NCBI RefSeq assembly: GCF_014595955.1
Contig: NZ_JABVCF010000007.1
Coordinates: forward strand, 275,153-339,152
DNA length: 64,000 nt
Source: Pseudaminobacter soli (ex Zhang et al. 2022)
GTDB taxonomy: Bacteria > Pseudomonadota > Alphaproteobacteria > Rhizobiales > Rhizobiaceae
Direction of reading: 5' to 3'
The position numbers were made by a program, and so were the translations under genes. The notes beneath the pieces are model-generated. The model had not been told where the DNA came from and searched no databases. It was given only the letters and a program-made list of their open reading frames with translations. Shown piece by piece: positions 9,308 through 17,919 of the stretch. Position 1 is the first letter of the stretch; the number at the start of each line of letters is the position of its first letter.

Positions 9308-9334
9308 GGCCTGTCCGCATCTGCCGGGCAGGCC
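9308..9334 (+). terminator. Strong hairpin after dctP (attenuator or weak terminator)
   Basis: GGCCTGTCCG (9308-9317) pairs with CGGGCAGGCC (9325-9334) with one G-U pair and a 7-base loop. Only a short TT follows, so it may reduce rather than end readthrough into the glutamine-synthetase-like gene. This would leave the TRAP genes more expressed than the enzymes. Confidence 0.4.
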
Positions 9335-9377
9335 TTCCAGTTGAAGTACAAGAAGTGACGATCACGCGGAGTGCGGT

Positions 9378-10748
9378 ATGGCGGGCAATCTGACTTTTGA
9401 GGAATTGAAGAAGCATGTCGCGGCAGGCGACATCGACACGGTGCTCGCCGCGGCCGTCGACATGCAGGGCCGGCTCATCGGCAAGAGATTCCTGGCCAAG
9501 TTCTTCGTGGAATCCGGCTACGCAGAGACCCACTGCTGCAACTATCTGCTCACCGTCGACGTCGATATGGAGGTGGTGCCCGGCTACAAGGCGGCGAACT
9601 GGAACAAGGGTTACGGCGACTTCATGCTCAAGCCGGACATGGGCACGCTGCGGCGCATCCCCTGGCTGGAAAAGACGGCGCTGGTGCTGTGCGACATCCA
9701 GGACCACCACAGCCACCAGGATCTGCCGCACTCGCCCCGCGGCATCCTGAAGCGGCAGACCGAGCGGCTGAAGGAGCGAGGCTGGATGGCTTACATGGCC
9801 TCCGAGCTCGAATTCTATCTGTTCGACGAGACCTACGACTCGGCTCGCCAGAAGCGCTGGCACGGGCTCGACACCGCTTCTCCCTATATCGGTGACTACC
9901 TGATCGGCATCACCACCAAGGAAGAACAGGTGATGCGGGCGATCCGCAACAACATGGAAGCCGCCGGCATTCCCATCGAGAACTCCAAGGGCGAGGCAGG
10001 CCCCGGCCAGGAAGAGATCAATGTACGCTATGCCGAGGCGCTGGAGATGGCCGACCGCCACGCCATCCTCAAGAACGGCTGCAAGGAGATCGCCGAGGGT
10101 CTCGGCAAGTCGCTGACCTTCATGGCGAAGTACAATTACGGACTGGCCGGCAATTCCAGCCACATCCACAACTCGCTGTGGAGCGCCGACGGCCAGACGC
10201 CGCTGTTCTACGATCCGAAGGCCGAATACACCATGTCGCCGCTGATGCGCTCCTGGGTGGCCGGGCAGCTCAAATATGCGCGCGACTTCACCTGGTTCCT
10301 GGCGCCATACATCAACTCCTACAAGCGCTTCCAGGTCGCCACCTGGGCGCCGACCACGATCAGTTGGAGCCGGGATAACCGCACGGCGGGTTTCCGCCTG
10401 TGCGGCGAAGGCACCAAAGGCATCCGCATCGAGTGCCGCGTCGGGGGAGCCGATCTGAACCCATATCTCGCCTTCGCGGCGCTGATCGCGGCGGGACTCG
10501 CCGGCATCGACGAGAAGCTGGAGCTGGCAAAGCCTTTCGAGGGTGACGCCTACCACAACGAGCAGCTCACCGAAATTCCGAAGACGCTGCGCGACGCGAT
10601 CGATACGCTGGCAGGATCGTCGATGCTCAAGGAGGCCTTCGGCGACAATGTGATCGAGCATTACCTGCACACCGCGCGCTGGGAGCAGTTCGAATATGAT
10701 CGGCGGATCACGGACTGGGAACTGCACCGGGGATTTGAACGGTATTGA
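9378..10748 (+). CDS. Glutamine synthetase family protein (probable gamma-glutamylamide synthetase)
   Basis: ATP-dependent ligase of the glutamine synthetase superfamily, 456 residues. The N-terminal beta-grasp domain is followed by the catalytic domain with SELEFYLF (about 141-148), GEAGPGQEEINVRYAEAL (about 210-227), GNSSHIHNSLW (about 258-268) and the nucleotide-site segment DNRTAGFRLCGEG (about 332-344). It lacks a recognisable NLYDLP adenylylation-loop tyrosine, so it is unlikely to be the housekeeping, GlnE-controlled enzyme. Relatives such as PuuA and IpuC attach glutamate to amines. With the aldehyde and alcohol dehydrogenases and an amidohydrolase in the same cluster, glutamylation of an amine or amino-alcohol is the best inference. 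It could instead be an ordinary accessory glutamine synthetase. Confidence 0.85.
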   Translation: MAGNLTFEELKKHVAAGDIDTVLAAAVDMQGRLIGKRFLAKFFVESGYAETHCCNYLLTVDVDMEVVPGYKAANWNKGYGDFMLKPDMGTLRRIPWLEKTALVLCDIQDHHSHQDLPHSPRGILKRQTERLKERGWMAYMASELEFYLFDETYDSARQKRWHGLDTASPYIGDYLIGITTKEEQVMRAIRNNMEAAGIPIENSKGEAGPGQEEINVRYAEALEMADRHAILKNGCKEIAEGLGKSLTFMAKYNYGLAGNSSHIHNSLWSADGQTPLFYDPKAEYTMSPLMRSWVAGQLKYARDFTWFLAPYINSYKRFQVATWAPTTISWSRDNRTAGFRLCGEGTKGIRIECRVGGADLNPYLAFAALIAAGLAGIDEKLELAKPFEGDAYHNEQLTEIPKTLRDAIDTLAGSSMLKEAFGDNVIEHYLHTARWEQFEYDRRITDWELHRGFERY

Positions 10749-10815
10749 CGCCATCTCGGAGTGTTCTCCGGGCCCCGAAGGACGTTATTCAGGTATTTTC
10801 GCTAGGGAGACATCC

Positions 10816-12201
10816 TTGGAAACCATAAGACTCAAATCCCCCATCGACGGCTCGATCTATGCCGAGCGGCCGGTGGCGACGGATGCGCAGATCAATGCTG
10901 TCGTCGAGCGGGCCCGGGCGGCGCAGCCGGGCTGGGCGGCGCTGTCGATCGCCGATCGCGGCAAGTACATGCTCGCTTTTCTCGAGGCGCTGGTCGGCAA
11001 GGCCGACGAGATCGTGCCGGAACTCGCCTGGCAGATGGGCCGGCCGGTGCGATATGGCGGCGAGTTCGGCGGTGTTAAGGAGCGTACGCAATATATGGTG
11101 GAGATCGCCGAGAAGGCGCTCGCCCCGGTGCCGGCCTCCAACCCGAAGGACGGTTTTCGCCGCTACGTGAAGAGGGATCCGCTGGGCGTGGTGATGGTAA
11201 TCGCGCCCTGGAACTATCCCTATCTCACCGCCGTGAACACGATCGTGCCGGCGCTGATGGCGGGATCCACCGTCATTCTGAAGCATGCCGCGCAGACGCT
11301 CTTGGTCGGCGAGCGGTTCGCCCGGGCTTTCGAGGCTACGGGACTGCCGAAGCACGTGTTCCAGAACGTCGTGCTCAACCACGCACAGACCGAAAAACTG
11401 CTCGGCTCCGGCAGGATCGACCACGTCAACTTTACCGGCTCGGTGGCCGGCGGGCGGGCAATCGAGAAGGCCGCAGCCGGGACCTTCATGACGCTCGGAC
11501 TGGAACTCGGCGGCAAAGATCCGGCCTATGTGCTGCCCGACGCCAAGCTCGACCACGCCATCGCCAACCTCGTCGAGGGCGCCTTCTTCAATTCCGGCCA
11601 GTGCTGCTGCGGCATCGAGCGGATCTATGTGCACGAAAAGGTCTATGACGACTTCGTCGATGGCTTCGTGGCCGAAGCGCGCCAATGGACGCTTGGCGAC
11701 CCCAGGGACAAGGACACGGTAATCGGGCCGATGGCGCAGTCGCGCTTCGCCGACTTCATCCGCGAGCAGAAGGCCGAGGCGCTGCGCAAGGGCGCGACGG
11801 CGCACATGAACACCAAGGATGAGCGCGATACGGCCGGCTCGCCCTACCTGCCAGCCGAGGTGCTGACCGGCGTCAACCACCAGATGAGCGTGATGCGCGA
11901 GGAGAGCTTTGGGCCGATCGTCGGCGTCATGAAGGTGCGCGACGACGACGAGGCGGTGACGCTGATGAACGACAGCCCCTACGGGCTGACGGCTTCCATC
12001 TGGACGCGCGACACCGAGCGGGCGATCGCCATCGGCGACCGTGTCGAGACGGGCACGGTGTTCATGAACCGCTGCGATTACCTTGACCCGGCACTGGTCT
12101 GGACCGGCGTGAAGGATACCGGCAAGGGCGCGGCGCTGTCGGCAATCGGCTACGACAATCTGACAAGGCCGAAGAGCTACCATCTCAGAGAGGCGATCTA
12201 G
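10816..12201 (+). CDS. NAD(P)-dependent aldehyde dehydrogenase
   Basis: Oxidises an aldehyde to the carboxylate. The 461-residue product has the ALDH family order: cofactor-binding VVMVIAPWNYPYL (about 125-137), the general-base glutamate in GLELGGKDPAYV (about 229-240) and the nucleophilic cysteine in FNSGQCCCGIER (Cys 263-265; three cysteines in a row, unusual), then EESFGPIVGVM. The start is likely TTG at 10816, preceded by AGGGAG. The frame runs open upstream into the end of the ligase gene, but that extension has no ribosome site. In this operon it would act after the iron-dependent alcohol dehydrogenase. Confidence 0.9.
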   Translation: METIRLKSPIDGSIYAERPVATDAQINAVVERARAAQPGWAALSIADRGKYMLAFLEALVGKADEIVPELAWQMGRPVRYGGEFGGVKERTQYMVEIAEKALAPVPASNPKDGFRRYVKRDPLGVVMVIAPWNYPYLTAVNTIVPALMAGSTVILKHAAQTLLVGERFARAFEATGLPKHVFQNVVLNHAQTEKLLGSGRIDHVNFTGSVAGGRAIEKAAAGTFMTLGLELGGKDPAYVLPDAKLDHAIANLVEGAFFNSGQCCCGIERIYVHEKVYDDFVDGFVAEARQWTLGDPRDKDTVIGPMAQSRFADFIREQKAEALRKGATAHMNTKDERDTAGSPYLPAEVLTGVNHQMSVMREESFGPIVGVMKVRDDDEAVTLMNDSPYGLTASIWTRDTERAIAIGDRVETGTVFMNRCDYLDPALVWTGVKDTGKGAALSAIGYDNLTRPKSYHLREAI

Positions 12202-12222
12202 GCCTCTCATGTCATCGACCCC

Positions 12223-12295
12223 CACTCCGGCTCGCTTCGCAAACCACCTCTCCCCCGGGCAGGGGGAGAGGTGGCGAGCGCAGCGAGCGGGAGTG
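12223..12295. repeat. Palindromic intergenic element (cruciform-forming), copy 1
   Basis: A perfect 13-base stem, CCACCTCTCCCCC at 12244-12256 against its complement at 12262-12274, surrounds a 5-base loop. Imperfect outer arms (12223-12240 with 12275-12295) extend the hairpin. The core CACCTCTCCCCC recurs in the element at 21216-21357. It fills the gap between the aldehyde and alcohol dehydrogenase genes and probably acts as, or near, an mRNA processing or termination point. Confidence 0.7.
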
Positions 12296-12324
12296 AGCGT
12301 GCTTCACTATTCCGGAAAGCTCAA

Positions 12325-13497
12325 ATGACCAATCTAGTCTCCAAATGGAACTACCCCACCACCGTCCGCTTCGGCGCCGGGCGCATCAAGGAACTGCCCG
12401 AGGCACTGTCCGCGACGGGCATCAAGAACCCGCTGTTCGTCACTGACCCGGGCCTCGCAAAACTGCCGGTCGTCGCCTCGACGCTGGCGCTGCTCGATGC
12501 CGCGAAAGTGCCCCACGGCGTCTTCTCGGACGTGAAGCCCAATCCGGTTGAAGGCAACCTGACGGCCGGCATCGAGGTGTTCCGCAAGGGCGGGCATGAC
12601 GGCGTCATTGCTTTCGGCGGCGGCTCGGCGCTCGACCTTGGCAAGCTCATCGCTTTCCAGGCCGGCCAGACCCGCCCCGTGTGGGATTTCGAGGACATCG
12701 GCGACTGGTGGACCCGCGCCAATTCCGACGCGATCGCGCCGATCATTGCGGTTCCGACGACGGCCGGCACCGGCTCGGAAGTCGGCCGCGCCGGTGTCAT
12801 CACGCATGAGGCCTCGCACACCAAGAAGGTCATCTTCCACCCGAAGATGCTGCCGGCCATCGTGATCGCCGATCCCGAGCTGACGGTCGGCATGCCGCCA
12901 TTCATCACCGCCGGGACCGGCATGGACGCGTTCGCCCATTGCCTGGAGGCTTATTGCGCGCCGGGCTATCACCCGATGGCGGATGGCATCGCAGTCGAGG
13001 GAATGCGGCTGGTGTTCGAAAACCTGCCCAAGGCCTACGCCAACGGAAGCGATCTGACCGGCCGCGCCCACATGATGAGCGCGGCCGCCATGGGCGCGAC
13101 GGCGTTCCAGAAGGGGCTGGGCGCGATCCACTCGCTGTCGCACCCGATCGGCGCGCTCTACGACACGCACCATGGCATGACCAACGCGGTGTTCATGCCA
13201 TACGTGCTCGCCTTCAACCGCCCGGCGATCGAGGAGCGGATCGGCCGCGTCGCCGCCTATTGCGGGATCGACGGCGGCTTCGACGGGTTCGTGGCCGCCG
13301 TCATGGACCTGCGGCGCAAGCTGGGCGTGCCGGAGTCGCTGCCCGAGTTTATCAAAGGACTTGCGATGGACGAAGAACGGAAGTCGCTCATCGTCGACAT
13401 GGCGGTGGTGGACCCGACGGCAGGCGGCAACCCGGTCGAGCTGACCAAGGATGCGGCGCGCGCCATCCTGGAGCGTGCTCTCGCCGGCAGGATCTGA
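12325..13497 (+). CDS. Iron-containing alcohol dehydrogenase
   Basis: NAD(P)-dependent group III (iron-type) alcohol dehydrogenase, 390 residues. The nucleotide-binding segment FGGGSALDLGK (about 94-104) is followed by the AGTGSEVGRAGVIT loop (about 149-162). Metal-site histidines lie in AHCLEAYCAPGYHP (about 207-220), HSLSHPIGALYDTHHG (about 268-283). The start is the ATG at 12325 after GGAAAG; the longer frame upstream runs into the palindromic repeat and is rejected. It is the last gene of the catabolic run and would turn an alcohol into the aldehyde used by the upstream dehydrogenase, or reduce aldehydes in reverse. Confidence 0.9.
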   Translation: MTNLVSKWNYPTTVRFGAGRIKELPEALSATGIKNPLFVTDPGLAKLPVVASTLALLDAAKVPHGVFSDVKPNPVEGNLTAGIEVFRKGGHDGVIAFGGGSALDLGKLIAFQAGQTRPVWDFEDIGDWWTRANSDAIAPIIAVPTTAGTGSEVGRAGVITHEASHTKKVIFHPKMLPAIVIADPELTVGMPPFITAGTGMDAFAHCLEAYCAPGYHPMADGIAVEGMRLVFENLPKAYANGSDLTGRAHMMSAAAMGATAFQKGLGAIHSLSHPIGALYDTHHGMTNAVFMPYVLAFNRPAIEERIGRVAAYCGIDGGFDGFVAAVMDLRRKLGVPESLPEFIKGLAMDEERKSLIVDMAVVDPTAGGNPVELTKDAARAILERALAGRI

Positions 13498-13503
13498 GGA
13501 ATA

Positions 13504-13528
13504 CTTTCGCGACTCATTGAAGCGAAAG
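13504..13528. terminator. Hairpin just after the alcohol dehydrogenase gene
   Basis: CTTTCGC (13504-13510) pairs with GCGAAAG (13522-13528) across an 11-base loop. There is no plus-strand T-run, so termination of the catabolic operon here is only a possibility. Confidence 0.3.
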
Positions 13529-13639
13529 CAAAAGAAAACATGGGCGGGTTGATCAGCCGCAAAATCGCAGAGGCAAGTCATTGCTAGCGCGCTTCAAAGC
13601 CGTTAGCTTTTCCTTGCCTTAGAGGGGTTGGACAGCCGG

Positions 13640-13657
13640 CTTTCATTCGACTGTCAC
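13640..13657 (+). promoter_or_regulatory. Candidate Pho box upstream of the ABC importer
   Basis: CTTTCAT-TCGA-CTGTCAC: two 7-base direct repeats separated by 4 bases, each matching the CTGTCAT consensus at 6 of 7 positions. The box ends 59 bases before the binding protein ATG. A loose -10 (AAGAAT or GAATAG) follows. The layout matches the box upstream of pstS in this window. PhoB binding under phosphate limitation is inferred from the motif alone. Confidence 0.5.
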
Positions 13658-13716
13658 AAGACAAGAATAGCGCAAACTGGGCGCCGGGACGGCGCCGGCT
13701 AACGGGAGACAATCAC

Positions 13717-14823
13717 ATGTTCAGTTTCACGGGAAAGGTCCTTTCCCTCACCGCCGCGTCGCTGATGGTGACGACGGCGATCGCTTCGGCGCAGAACCTT
13801 GCCGAACTCGAAGCCGCCGCCAAGGCGGAAGGCCAACTCACCACCATCGCGCTGCCGCATGACTGGTGCGGCTATGGCGCCGTGATCGACGGCTTCAAGA
13901 AGAAGTATCCGGAGATCACCGTCAACGAGCTCAATCCCGATGCGGGTTCGAGCGACGAGGTCGAGGCGATCAAGGCGAACAAGGACAATAAGGGCCCGCA
14001 GGCGCCCGACGTCATCGACGTCGGCCTTTCCTATGGCCCGACCGCAAAGGCCGAAGGCCTGATCCAGCCCTACAAGGTGTCGACCTGGGACTCGATCCCG
14101 GATGATGCGAAGGACGCGGAAGGCTACTGGTACGGCGACTATTACGGCGTCCTGTCCTTCGAGGTGAACAAGGACCTCGTGCAGAACGTGCCGGAGGACT
14201 GGGCCGACCTGCTGAAGGACGAGTACGCCAACTCGGTGGCTCTGGCCGGCGATCCTCGCGCGTCCAACCAGGCGATCCAGGGCGTTTACGCCGCGGGCCT
14301 CGGCTCGGGCGCGACCGATGCCAAGTCGGCAGCCGAGAAGGGTCTTGGGTTCTTCAAAGAGCTCAACGCCAAGGGCAATTTCGTGCCGGTGATCGGCAAG
14401 GCCGCCACCCTGGCCCAGGGCCAGACGCCGATCCTGATAACCTGGGACTACAACGCGCTCTCCGGCCGCGACACGCTGAACGGCAACCCGCCGGTCGACG
14501 TGGTCGTACCGAAGTCCGGCGTGGTGGCGGGCGTCTACGTCCAGGCGATCAGCGCCTATGCGCCGCATCCGAATGCCGCCAAGCTCTGGATGGAGTACCT
14601 CTATTCGGACGAGGGCCAACTCGGATGGCTCAAGGGCTACTGCCACCCGATCCGCTTCAACGACCTCGCCAAGAACGGCAAGATTCCGCAGGAAATGCTC
14701 GACAAGCTGCCGCCGGCCGCGGCTTACGAGAAGGCCGTGTTCCCGAGCCTTGACGATCAGGCCGCTGCCAAGGAGGCCATCACCAAGCAGTGGGACACCG
14801 TCGTCGGCGCGAACGTGCAGTAA
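13717..14823 (+). CDS. ABC transporter periplasmic substrate-binding protein (polyamine/iron/phosphonate-type)
   Basis: Extracellular solute-binding protein of the spermidine/putrescine, Fe(III) and 2-aminoethylphosphonate superfamily, 368 residues. A clear signal peptide (about residues 1-24, cleavage near IASAQN) is followed by a two-lobed binding domain, with PDVIDVGLSYGPTAKAEGLI (about 100-119), YYGVLSFEVNKDL and TWDYNALSGRD (about 246-256). Two cysteines in the mature part (DWCGYG and GYCHPIRF) could form a disulfide. It heads an operon with two permeases and an ATPase and lies behind a Pho-box-like motif, so a phosphorus compound is a candidate ligand; polyamine or another amine is the main alternative. 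Confidence 0.87.
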   Translation: MFSFTGKVLSLTAASLMVTTAIASAQNLAELEAAAKAEGQLTTIALPHDWCGYGAVIDGFKKKYPEITVNELNPDAGSSDEVEAIKANKDNKGPQAPDVIDVGLSYGPTAKAEGLIQPYKVSTWDSIPDDAKDAEGYWYGDYYGVLSFEVNKDLVQNVPEDWADLLKDEYANSVALAGDPRASNQAIQGVYAAGLGSGATDAKSAAEKGLGFFKELNAKGNFVPVIGKAATLAQGQTPILITWDYNALSGRDTLNGNPPVDVVVPKSGVVAGVYVQAISAYAPHPNAAKLWMEYLYSDEGQLGWLKGYCHPIRFNDLAKNGKIPQEMLDKLPPAAAYEKAVFPSLDDQAAAKEAITKQWDTVVGANVQ

Positions 14824-14832
14824 ATCAAGACA

Positions 14833-14860
14833 GGCGGGCGGCTTTAAACGGCCGCCCGCC
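14833..14860 (+). other. Perfect intercistronic hairpin after the binding protein gene
   Basis: GGCGGGCGGC (14833-14842) and GCCGCCCGCC (14851-14860) form a perfect 10-base stem with an 8-base loop. No T-run follows. It lies between the binding protein and the first permease, where such structures commonly protect the upstream message and lower permease expression (inference). Confidence 0.65.
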
Positions 14861-14878
14861 CCGTTCCCGACCAGCAGA

Positions 14879-15781
14879 ATGAGCAATCTCACCGCCTCTG
14901 CCGACGTGATCAAAGTCGCGCAGCCGAAAGCGCGATCGCGCCGCCTGCCGACGCACTGGCTCGGCGTTGCCCCCTTCTTCATCTTCGCCCTGATGTTCCT
15001 GATCCTGCCGACGCTCTATCTCGTCGTCGGCGCATTCCAGAACAATGCCGGCGAATGGACGCTTGAGAACATTGCCAACCTGTTCCAGCCGTCGATCCTG
15101 GCGGCGTACTGGGTATCGATCCGCATCAGCCTTGCCTCCGCCGTGCTCGGCGCACTCGTCGGGCTGGCGATCGCCATCGCAATCGTGCGTGGCGGGCTGC
15201 CGGGCTGGGTGCGCTCCGCCACGCTGACTTTCTCCGGCGTCGCGTCGAATTTTGCCGGCGTACCATTGGCATTCGCGTTCCTTGCAACGCTTGGACGCCT
15301 CGGCCTCGTCACCGTGCTGCTGCGCGAGGTCGGCGTGAACATCTACGCGCTCGGTTTCAACATCCTGTCCTTCTGGGGCCTGACGCTTACCTATTTGTTC
15401 TTTCAGATCCCGCTGATGGTGGTGATCATCACGCCGGCCATCGACGGCCTGAAGAAGGAGTGGGGCGAGGCCGCCGCCACACTCGGCGCGACCACCACGC
15501 AGTACTGGCGCATGGTGGTGATCCCGGTGCTTTGGCCGAGCCTGTTGGGAACGGTGATCCTGCTCTTCGCCAACGCCTTCGGAGCGATCGCCACCGCTTA
15601 CGCGCTCACCGGCTCCTCGCTCAACATCGTTCCGATCCTGCTCTATGCGCAGATCCGCGGCGACGTGCTGCACAACCCGCATCTAGGATATGCGCTGGCT
15701 TTCGGCATGATCGTGGTCACTGGGCTGGCGAATGTCTTCTACATCTGGTTCCGCACCAGGAGCGAGAGGTGGCTGAAGTGA
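14879..15781 (+). CDS. ABC transporter permease (binding-protein-dependent inner membrane component)
   Basis: First membrane subunit of the importer, 300 residues with six predicted helices beginning at GVAPFFIFALMFLILPTLYL (about 29-48). The EAA-type loop that docks with the ATPase is EWGEAAATLGATTTQYWRMV (about 194-213). The start at 14879 gives MSNLTAS; a longer open frame upstream only shadows the end of the binding protein gene. PotB-like in architecture. Confidence 0.9.
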   Translation: MSNLTASADVIKVAQPKARSRRLPTHWLGVAPFFIFALMFLILPTLYLVVGAFQNNAGEWTLENIANLFQPSILAAYWVSIRISLASAVLGALVGLAIAIAIVRGGLPGWVRSATLTFSGVASNFAGVPLAFAFLATLGRLGLVTVLLREVGVNIYALGFNILSFWGLTLTYLFFQIPLMVVIITPAIDGLKKEWGEAAATLGATTTQYWRMVVIPVLWPSLLGTVILLFANAFGAIATAYALTGSSLNIVPILLYAQIRGDVLHNPHLGYALAFGMIVVTGLANVFYIWFRTRSERWLK

Positions 15782-15848
15782 GTGCACATCGTGCTCATCT
15801 CGGGCCCCCTCACCCGGCCAGCGGCGTACAACTGGGTAGGAGGGCAGC

Positions 15849-16640
15849 ATGAAGCGCTCCTCCGTCTGGGCCTGGATCACCATCATCGTCGGCGCGGCCT
15901 ACTTCTTCCTGCCGCTGATCGCGACGCTGGAATTCTCGCTGCGCATGCGGCGCGGCGAATATTCGCTGGATGCCTACCGCATCGTCTTCGGCGACGAGCG
16001 CTTCCAGGCGACCTTCGGCTATTCGGTGATGATTGCGATCTTCACCATCATCCTCGGCGTGCTGATCGTGGTGCCCACCGCCTACTGGATCAGGCTGCGC
16101 ATGCCCTGGATCCGCCCGGTCGTGGAATTCATCACGCTGCTGCCGCTGATCATCCCGGCGATCGTCATCGTCTTCGGCTATATCCGTATGTACGGGTCGA
16201 ACTCGCCTCTGCCGTTCCTCGGCAGCGCGCGCGGCACGGACCTGCTGCTCACCATTGGCTACGCGACGCTGGCGCTGCCCTACATGTACCGGGCGGTCGA
16301 CACCGGCCTGCGCACCATCGACGTGCGCACATTGACCGAGGCCGCTCAGATCCTCGGCGCGGGCTGGACCACCATCATCGCCCGCATCATCCTGCCCAAC
16401 GTGCTGATCGCGGTGCTCTCTGGCGCCTTCCTCACCTTCGCAATCGTGATCGGGGAATTTACCATGGCGAGCCTGCTCAACCGGCCCGCTTTCGGTCCCT
16501 ACCTCCAGAACATCGGCGCCAACCGCGCCTACGAGCCGGCGGCGCTCGCCGTCATCGCCTTCGCGATCACCTGGGGCTGCATGTCGGTCATCCAGGTCCT
16601 CTCCCGCTTCGCCCCGAAATCCGCGAACCGGCCGAACTGA
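15849..16640 (+). CDS. ABC transporter permease, second subunit
   Basis: Second membrane subunit, PotC-like, 263 residues with about six helices (first at AWITIIVGAAYFFLPLIATL). The ATPase-contact EAA loop reads LTEAAQILGAGWTTIIARII (about 159-178). GGAGGG precedes the ATG. It pairs with the 14879 permease to form the channel and is followed 12 bases later by the ATPase gene. Confidence 0.9.
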   Translation: MKRSSVWAWITIIVGAAYFFLPLIATLEFSLRMRRGEYSLDAYRIVFGDERFQATFGYSVMIAIFTIILGVLIVVPTAYWIRLRMPWIRPVVEFITLLPLIIPAIVIVFGYIRMYGSNSPLPFLGSARGTDLLLTIGYATLALPYMYRAVDTGLRTIDVRTLTEAAQILGAGWTTIIARIILPNVLIAVLSGAFLTFAIVIGEFTMASLLNRPAFGPYLQNIGANRAYEPAALAVIAFAITWGCMSVIQVLSRFAPKSANRPN

Positions 16641-16652
16641 CAGGAACGGAAC

Positions 16653-17717
16653 ATGGCCGAGCCATTCCTCTCCATCCAGGGCGTCAAGAAGTCCTTCGGT
16701 CCGACCACCGTCGTGCAGGACTTCAACCTAGACGTCGGCAGCGGCGAGTTCGTGTCCTTCCTCGGCCCATCCGGCTGCGGCAAGACCACCGTTCTGAGAA
16801 TGGTGGCCGGCTTCGAGGAGCCGAGCGCCGGCAGCATCCATATCGGCGGACGCGACATCACGCGGCTAAAGCCCAACCAGCGCAATGTCGGCATGGTGTT
16901 CCAGGCCTATGCGCTGTTCCCGAACCTGACGGTCGCCCAGAACGTCGCCTTCGGCCTGAAGGTCGCCGGCGTGTCCAAGGCGGACTCCGATCGGCGCGTG
17001 GCTGAGATGCTCGATCTCATCAAGCTGCCGCAGTTCGGCGACCGCTATCCCTACCAGCTATCCGGCGGCCAGCAGCAGCGCGTGGCGCTCGCCCGCGCGC
17101 TCGCGCCCAAGCCGAAGGTGCTGCTGCTCGACGAGCCACTGTCGGCGCTCGATGCCAAGGTGCGGGTGTCGCTGCGCGACGAGATCCGCTCCATCCAGCG
17201 CGAACTCGGCATCACCACCATCTTCGTGACGCACGACCAGGAAGAGGCGCTGTCGATCTCGGACCGCATCGTCGTGATGTATGGCGGCAAGGCCGAGCAG
17301 GTCGGCACGCCCTTCGAGATCTACAACCGCCCGCAGACCCGTTTCGTCGCGAATTTCGTCGGCACCCTTAACCTGCTCGAGGGCACGGTGACGGACGCTT
17401 CTACTGGTGCGGTTCAGGTGGAGGCGCAGGACATTACGCTCCCGCACAAGCTGAACGGAGCGCAGACGGGCGAGGCCGTCTCGCTGGCGCTGCGCCCGGA
17501 GGCGATCACGCTCGGTCCCCGCCCCGAGAACGACGCGGTGCTGAGAGGCGAGATCGCCGAGGTGCATTTCCTCGGCTCCGTCATCCGCGTGCGCGTCGGG
17601 GTCGGTCGCAGCGTCGTCTCGCTCGACACCTTCAACAACTCGGCGACGCCGCCGCCGACGGTCGGGCAGAAGATCGAGATCAGCTTTTCGTCGAACGACC
17701 TGCTCGTGCTGCACTGA
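16653..17717 (+). CDS. ABC transporter ATP-binding protein (PotA/FbpC type)
   Basis: ATPase driving the importer, 354 residues. Walker [14 protein letters not shown] (about 37-49), Q-loop VFQAYALFP, signature [15 protein letters not shown] (about 135-149), Walker B VLLLDEPLSALD (about 156-167) and switch histidine [10 protein letters not shown]-terminal TOBE-like domain (about 245-354) is typical of polyamine, iron, sugar and phosphonate importers. Last gene of the four-gene operon. Confidence 0.93.
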   Translation: MAEPFLSIQGVKKSFGPTTVVQDFNLDVGSGEFVSFLGPSGCGKTTVLRMVAGFEEPSAGSIHIGGRDITRLKPNQRNVGMVFQAYALFPNLTVAQNVAFGLKVAGVSKADSDRRVAEMLDLIKLPQFGDRYPYQLSGGQQQRVALARALAPKPKVLLLDEPLSALDAKVRVSLRDEIRSIQRELGITTIFVTHDQEEALSISDRIVVMYGGKAEQVGTPFEIYNRPQTRFVANFVGTLNLLEGTVTDASTGAVQVEAQDITLPHKLNGAQTGEAVSLALRPEAITLGPRPENDAVLRGEIAEVHFLGSVIRVRVGVGRSVVSLDTFNNSATPPPTVGQKIEISFSSNDLLVLH

Positions 17718-17919
17718 GGACGCGCGTGGCAGTTGGACGGCACTAAGTTCCTCCTTACCTAGCTGCTGCGCGGCCTTGTCTCTGGCGCATTGATGTCGAG
17801 CGCCTGGTCACACCGCCCGCATGCCTTTGCGCCTGGTTCCTGCCGCATTCCGGCTGGCGCTCGACCGCAGTCGCAGCGTAAAGGTCGTTCTGACGGCGGA
17901 CTGACCAGGCGGGGGAAAT

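Noticed and set aside
6598..9351. Minus-strand frame of 917 codons opposite dctM and dctP
   Set aside because: Low-complexity H/D/R-rich shadow translation. The plus strand carries recognisable TRAP subunits with overlaps and ribosome sites.
9246..10754. Minus-strand frame of 502 codons opposite the glutamine-synthetase-like gene
   Set aside because: Shadow of the real gene, with no motifs or ribosome site.
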